Source: Lentibacillus jeotgali (GTDB lineage: Bacteria; Bacillota; Bacilli; Bacillales; Amphibacillaceae). Taken from it: a stretch of 64,000 nucleotides of DNA. The stretch is from contig NZ_AGAV01000015.1 in NCBI RefSeq assembly GCF_000224785.1, positions 310,001 through 374,000 of the forward strand, in the 5' to 3' direction. The number at the start of each line of letters is the position of its first letter. Within the stretch, counting starts at the first letter, position 1. Under the pieces are notes generated by a model. The model was not told the DNA's origin, did no database searches, and saw only the letters and a program-made list of their open reading frames with translations. The translations under genes were made by a program, and so were the position numbers. Positions 61,647 to 64,000 of the stretch are shown one piece after another.

Positions 61647-62978
61647 ATGCCATATAAAGACGAGCAATTACACGAAGAAAAAGTATTCAAAGACCCGGTA
61701 CACCGCTATGTTCATGTTCAGGACCGGGTGATCTGGGATCTGATTGCTGCACCTGAATTTCAGCGGCTGCGGCGGATTAAGCAGCTCGGGACATCATATC
61801 TGACATTTCATGGTGCCGAACACAGCCGTTTCAATCATTCGCTTGGTGTTTACGAGATTGTCCGGCGCATTATCGGCAACTTTGAGGACCGGGATGACTG
61901 GAATGATGACGAACGGCTTCTTTGTTTATGTGCGGCACTGCTGCATGATTTGGGACATGGGCCGTTTTCACATTCATTTGAGAAAGTGTTCAAATTAGAC
62001 CATGAACACTTCACCCAGCAGATTATCCTGGGGGACACGCGAATACATACAATTCTCGAGCTTGTTGAGCCGGGTTTTTCGCAAAAAGTGGCTGACGTGA
62101 TTGACAAAACATATGAAGATAAACTGGTTGTCAGTCTGATTTCCAGCCAGATTGATGCTGACCGGATGGATTATTTGCAGCGCGATGCTTATTTTACCGG
62201 TGTCAGCTATGGTCACTTTGACATGGAGCGGATTCTAAGGGTAATGCGGCCGATTGAAGATCAGGTTGTGATTAAATCAAGTGGCATGCATGCGGTTGAA
62301 GACTATATCATGAGCCGCTATCAGATGTACTGGCAGGTTTATTTCCACCCGGTTACACGCAGCGCCGAAGTGATTTTGTCGAAAATCCTTCATCGGGCCA
62401 AGTACTTATTTGAAAACAACTATACATTCAAATTAAAGCCGTTCCATTTTGTTTCATTCTTTAACGAGAATGTCGGTCTTGCGGACTATTTAAAACTGGA
62501 TGAATCGATCGTTTTCTATTATTTTCAGCTGTGGCAGGAAGAGGACGATGAGATATTGCGGGACTTGTGCGAGCGATTCATGAACCGGCGTCTGTTTAAG
62601 TATATTGAGTTTAATCCAAACCAGCAGATGAATGAATGGATGGAACTGTATAAATTGTTTCAGAAGGCTGGGATTAATCCCGATTATTACTTGGAAGTTG
62701 ATTCGTCCTCAGACCTGCCGTATGATTTTTACCGGCCGGGTGAAGAGGATGAGCGATTGCCGATAAATCTTCTGACGCAAGACGGGAGTCTGAAGGAACT
62801 CTCGCGAAACTCCGATATTGTTGAATCCATTTCCGGGAAAAAACGAACCGATCACAAGCTGTATTTTCCGGCTGACATTTTGAGGGGACTCAGCAATGAT
62901 GACCCAGTTAAGAAACGGATAATGGAACTTTTGGACTTTGAGCAACACCTGGAAGGAGAGGGAGAAAATGCTGACTAA
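61647..62978 (+). CDS. ywfO: HD-domain phosphohydrolase YwfO
   Basis: A 443-residue protein of the SAMHD1/dGTPase-like HD superfamily. The metal site is supplied by HSRFNHSLGVY (His64) and ALLHDLGHGPFSHS (His100, Asp101), with DADRMDYLQRDAYFTG later. Family members hydrolyse deoxynucleoside triphosphates, often under allosteric control. The product here is not proved. GGGTTGAAAAG precedes the ATG. Its last codons overlap ywgA by 11 nt. Confidence 0.88.
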   Translation: MPYKDEQLHEEKVFKDPVHRYVHVQDRVIWDLIAAPEFQRLRRIKQLGTSYLTFHGAEHSRFNHSLGVYEIVRRIIGNFEDRDDWNDDERLLCLCAALLHDLGHGPFSHSFEKVFKLDHEHFTQQIILGDTRIHTILELVEPGFSQKVADVIDKTYEDKLVVSLISSQIDADRMDYLQRDAYFTGVSYGHFDMERILRVMRPIEDQVVIKSSGMHAVEDYIMSRYQMYWQVYFHPVTRSAEVILSKILHRAKYLFENNYTFKLKPFHFVSFFNENVGLADYLKLDESIVFYYFQLWQEEDDEILRDLCERFMNRRLFKYIEFNPNQQMNEWMELYKLFQKAGINPDYYLEVDSSSDLPYDFYRPGEEDERLPINLLTQDGSLKELSRNSDIVESISGKKRTDHKLYFPADILRGLSNDDPVKKRIMELLDFEQHLEGEGENAD

Positions 62979-63477
62979 TCATGCCAGACTTATGCAATTT
63001 TTTTCGGAAGCAAATGATATCACCGGGCGAAAAAAGCTGCAAAAAATGATTTATATTCTGCAGAAGTGCCACCTGCCGTTTGAAGAGAAATATCAGTTTC
63101 ACTTCTATGGACCCTATTCGGAGGAGCTTTCCCTAAGAGTTCAGGAATTGTGCAATCTCGGATTTATTTCCGAGGAGAAGCAATCGGTGCGCAATTATAT
63201 TCAATATTATTATCAGCTGACTGATGACGGGAAGGCATTTTTGGATCAGTTTCAATTGGATATGCCGGATATGTCAGAGCAGATAGACCTGCTGAAAGCG
63301 AAGAGCTCACGCTTTCTTGAACTTGTTTCCACCATGCTTTACTTTGAAGGGCTGACGATGGAAAAGCTGACTGAAAAAATCCACACCGTCAAGCCGAAGC
63401 AAAAGTATACGAATGCAGAAATAGATGAAGCATTTCAGTTCATCCCTCATCTAAGAGACATTAACCCGATCCAGTGA
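62968..63477 (+). CDS. ywgA: YwgA family protein
   Basis: A 169-residue soluble protein with the YwgA start MLTNHARLMQFFSEANDITGRKKLQKMIYILQK and FHFYGPYSEEL. The fold may resemble winged-helix type proteins. The function is unknown. ATG at 62968 has GGAGAGGG upstream inside the end of ywfO, and the two are translationally coupled. The same pair occurs in B. subtilis. Confidence 0.85.
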   Translation: MLTNHARLMQFFSEANDITGRKKLQKMIYILQKCHLPFEEKYQFHFYGPYSEELSLRVQELCNLGFISEEKQSVRNYIQYYYQLTDDGKAFLDQFQLDMPDMSEQIDLLKAKSSRFLELVSTMLYFEGLTMEKLTEKIHTVKPKQKYTNAEIDEAFQFIPHLRDINPIQ

Positions 63478-63547
63478 GCATTGGATGAAAAACGCTTTCG
63501 TGATATGCTACAATAAGAACCAAGAACAATTCAGGAGGGTTCTTGTA

Positions 63548-64000
63548 ATGGCAGATCAATCTTCCAATCAGAAGAAGAGCAATCAATTTACAATTATAAA
63601 AGACGATCCGAATGACGGGCATGGCGGCTACGGTATCGGATCGATCAGTCTTGAAAATATGTCATCTGTTATAATCGATCCAAATGACGACCGTGCCTTT
63701 GTCGATATGGGCGCGATGCATGCGCGCAGCGAGGTTGAGCGTCGGGTGAAGTTCCAGAATGACAGAGAGGTTGTCAAGAATGGCAAACGCTATTGGATTG
63801 TTTGGGTTACAACTGAAAAAGGCGAAAACGGACCGTATTTTGCAGGCGTTGGGGCCAGTGAGCTCGTTGTTGACCGGTCAATTAAACGTGCATATAAATC
63901 AATGCCGGAACATGTGAAACATATGGAGAAATCATTAAAAGGAAAAATTGTGGTTGAACATATGGACGACCATTCCAAAAAACTATTGCGGGATTTTCTC
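63548..64000 (+). CDS. ywhD: YwhD family protein, 3' end outside the window
   Basis: 151 codons are visible without a stop, from ATG at 63548 (AGGAGGG about 10 nt upstream) to the window edge. The sequence has the YwhD start NQFTIIKDDPNDGHGGYGIGSISLENMS and AYKSMPEHVKHMEKSLKGKIVVEHMDD. Family members are about 170 residues, so roughly 20 are missing. The function is unknown. Part of a cre-like motif (AAAACGCTTTCG) lies 60 bp upstream but is too weak to call. Confidence 0.88.
   Translation, partial: MADQSSNQKKSNQFTIIKDDPNDGHGGYGIGSISLENMSSVIIDPNDDRAFVDMGAMHARSEVERRVKFQNDREVVKNGKRYWIVWVTTEKGENGPYFAGVGASELVVDRSIKRAYKSMPEHVKHMEKSLKGKIVVEHMDDHSKKLLRDFL

Noticed and set aside
63480-63545. cre site upstream of ywhD
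   Set aside because: TGAAAAACGCTTTCG has a shifted left arm and only about 11 of 14 matches. It is too weak without support.

Overview
The window is chromosomal DNA of a Gram-positive, endospore-forming Bacillaceae. The evidence is AGGAGG-type ribosome binding sites, the spore-coat protein GerQ, a Ku/LigD pair with sigma-G-like promoters, S-box and yybP-ykoY riboswitches, and a right-hand block (ywdI, ywdK, gerQ, hemQ, pta, lipL, ywfO, ywgA, ywhD) with the gene content and rough order I remember from Bacillus subtilis. Acidic proteins, two large peptide importers, a cation/proton antiporter and several families of intergenic repeats suggest a halotolerant relative such as Lentibacillus, Virgibacillus or Oceanobacillus. 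The genus is an inference. No tRNA, rRNA, CRISPR array, prophage or intact transposase was seen.

Layout. 0.2-12.6 kb: two complete oligopeptide ABC importers, oppA-BCDF and a second cluster ordered D-F-B-C-A, each preceded by a good CodY-box match. 12.8-16.4 kb: a LysM/3D cell-wall protein with WalR-like sites, a small membrane protein, and kbl-tdh for threonine breakdown. 16.4-23 kb: an ABC-F ATPase, a TetR regulator divergent from a small exporter, DUF2243 plus CtaG-like membrane proteins, and ypmR-ypmS. 23-28.4 kb: sulfur metabolism, with an S-box-controlled MetY carrying an extra C-terminal domain, RarD, methionine gamma-lyase and an SDR protein. 28.4-37 kb: cardiolipin synthase, a thioesterase, a YodB-like redox regulator, an M29 aminopeptidase, RecQ and BrnQ. 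37.5-46.6 kb: an antiporter, an AI-2E family permease, PgcA, a riboswitch-controlled TerC metal exporter, DUF488, an OsmC-type peroxidase and the cystine transporter TcyP. 46.9-53.2 kb: divergent ligD and ku (spore NHEJ), an acyltransferase with an epimerase, and a YjiH protein. 53.5-64 kb: a phasin-like protein and the ywd/ywf/ywg/ywh block, interrupted by an unusual Nramp-like transporter and an SDR gene. ywhD runs off the right edge.

Together the genes import peptides and amino acids (Opp x2, BrnQ, TcyP), break them down (AmpS, Kbl/Tdh, methionine gamma-lyase) and balance sulfur and metals. Candidate CodY, CcpA, SAM and Mn2+ control sites fit this nutrient-responsive picture.

The most unusual content lies between genes. 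Three dispersed repeat families recur: (1) five tandem arrays of a 21-bp unit, most with a short palindromic core and four of the five between convergent gene ends; (2) a composite two-part hairpin element with at least five recognisable copies or fragments plus stand-alone hairpins; (3) a MITE-like element with 10-bp terminal inverted repeats. I found no clearly new multi-gene system. These repeats, the MetY fusion, the asymmetric ABC-F and the motif-altered Nramp protein are the best leads.
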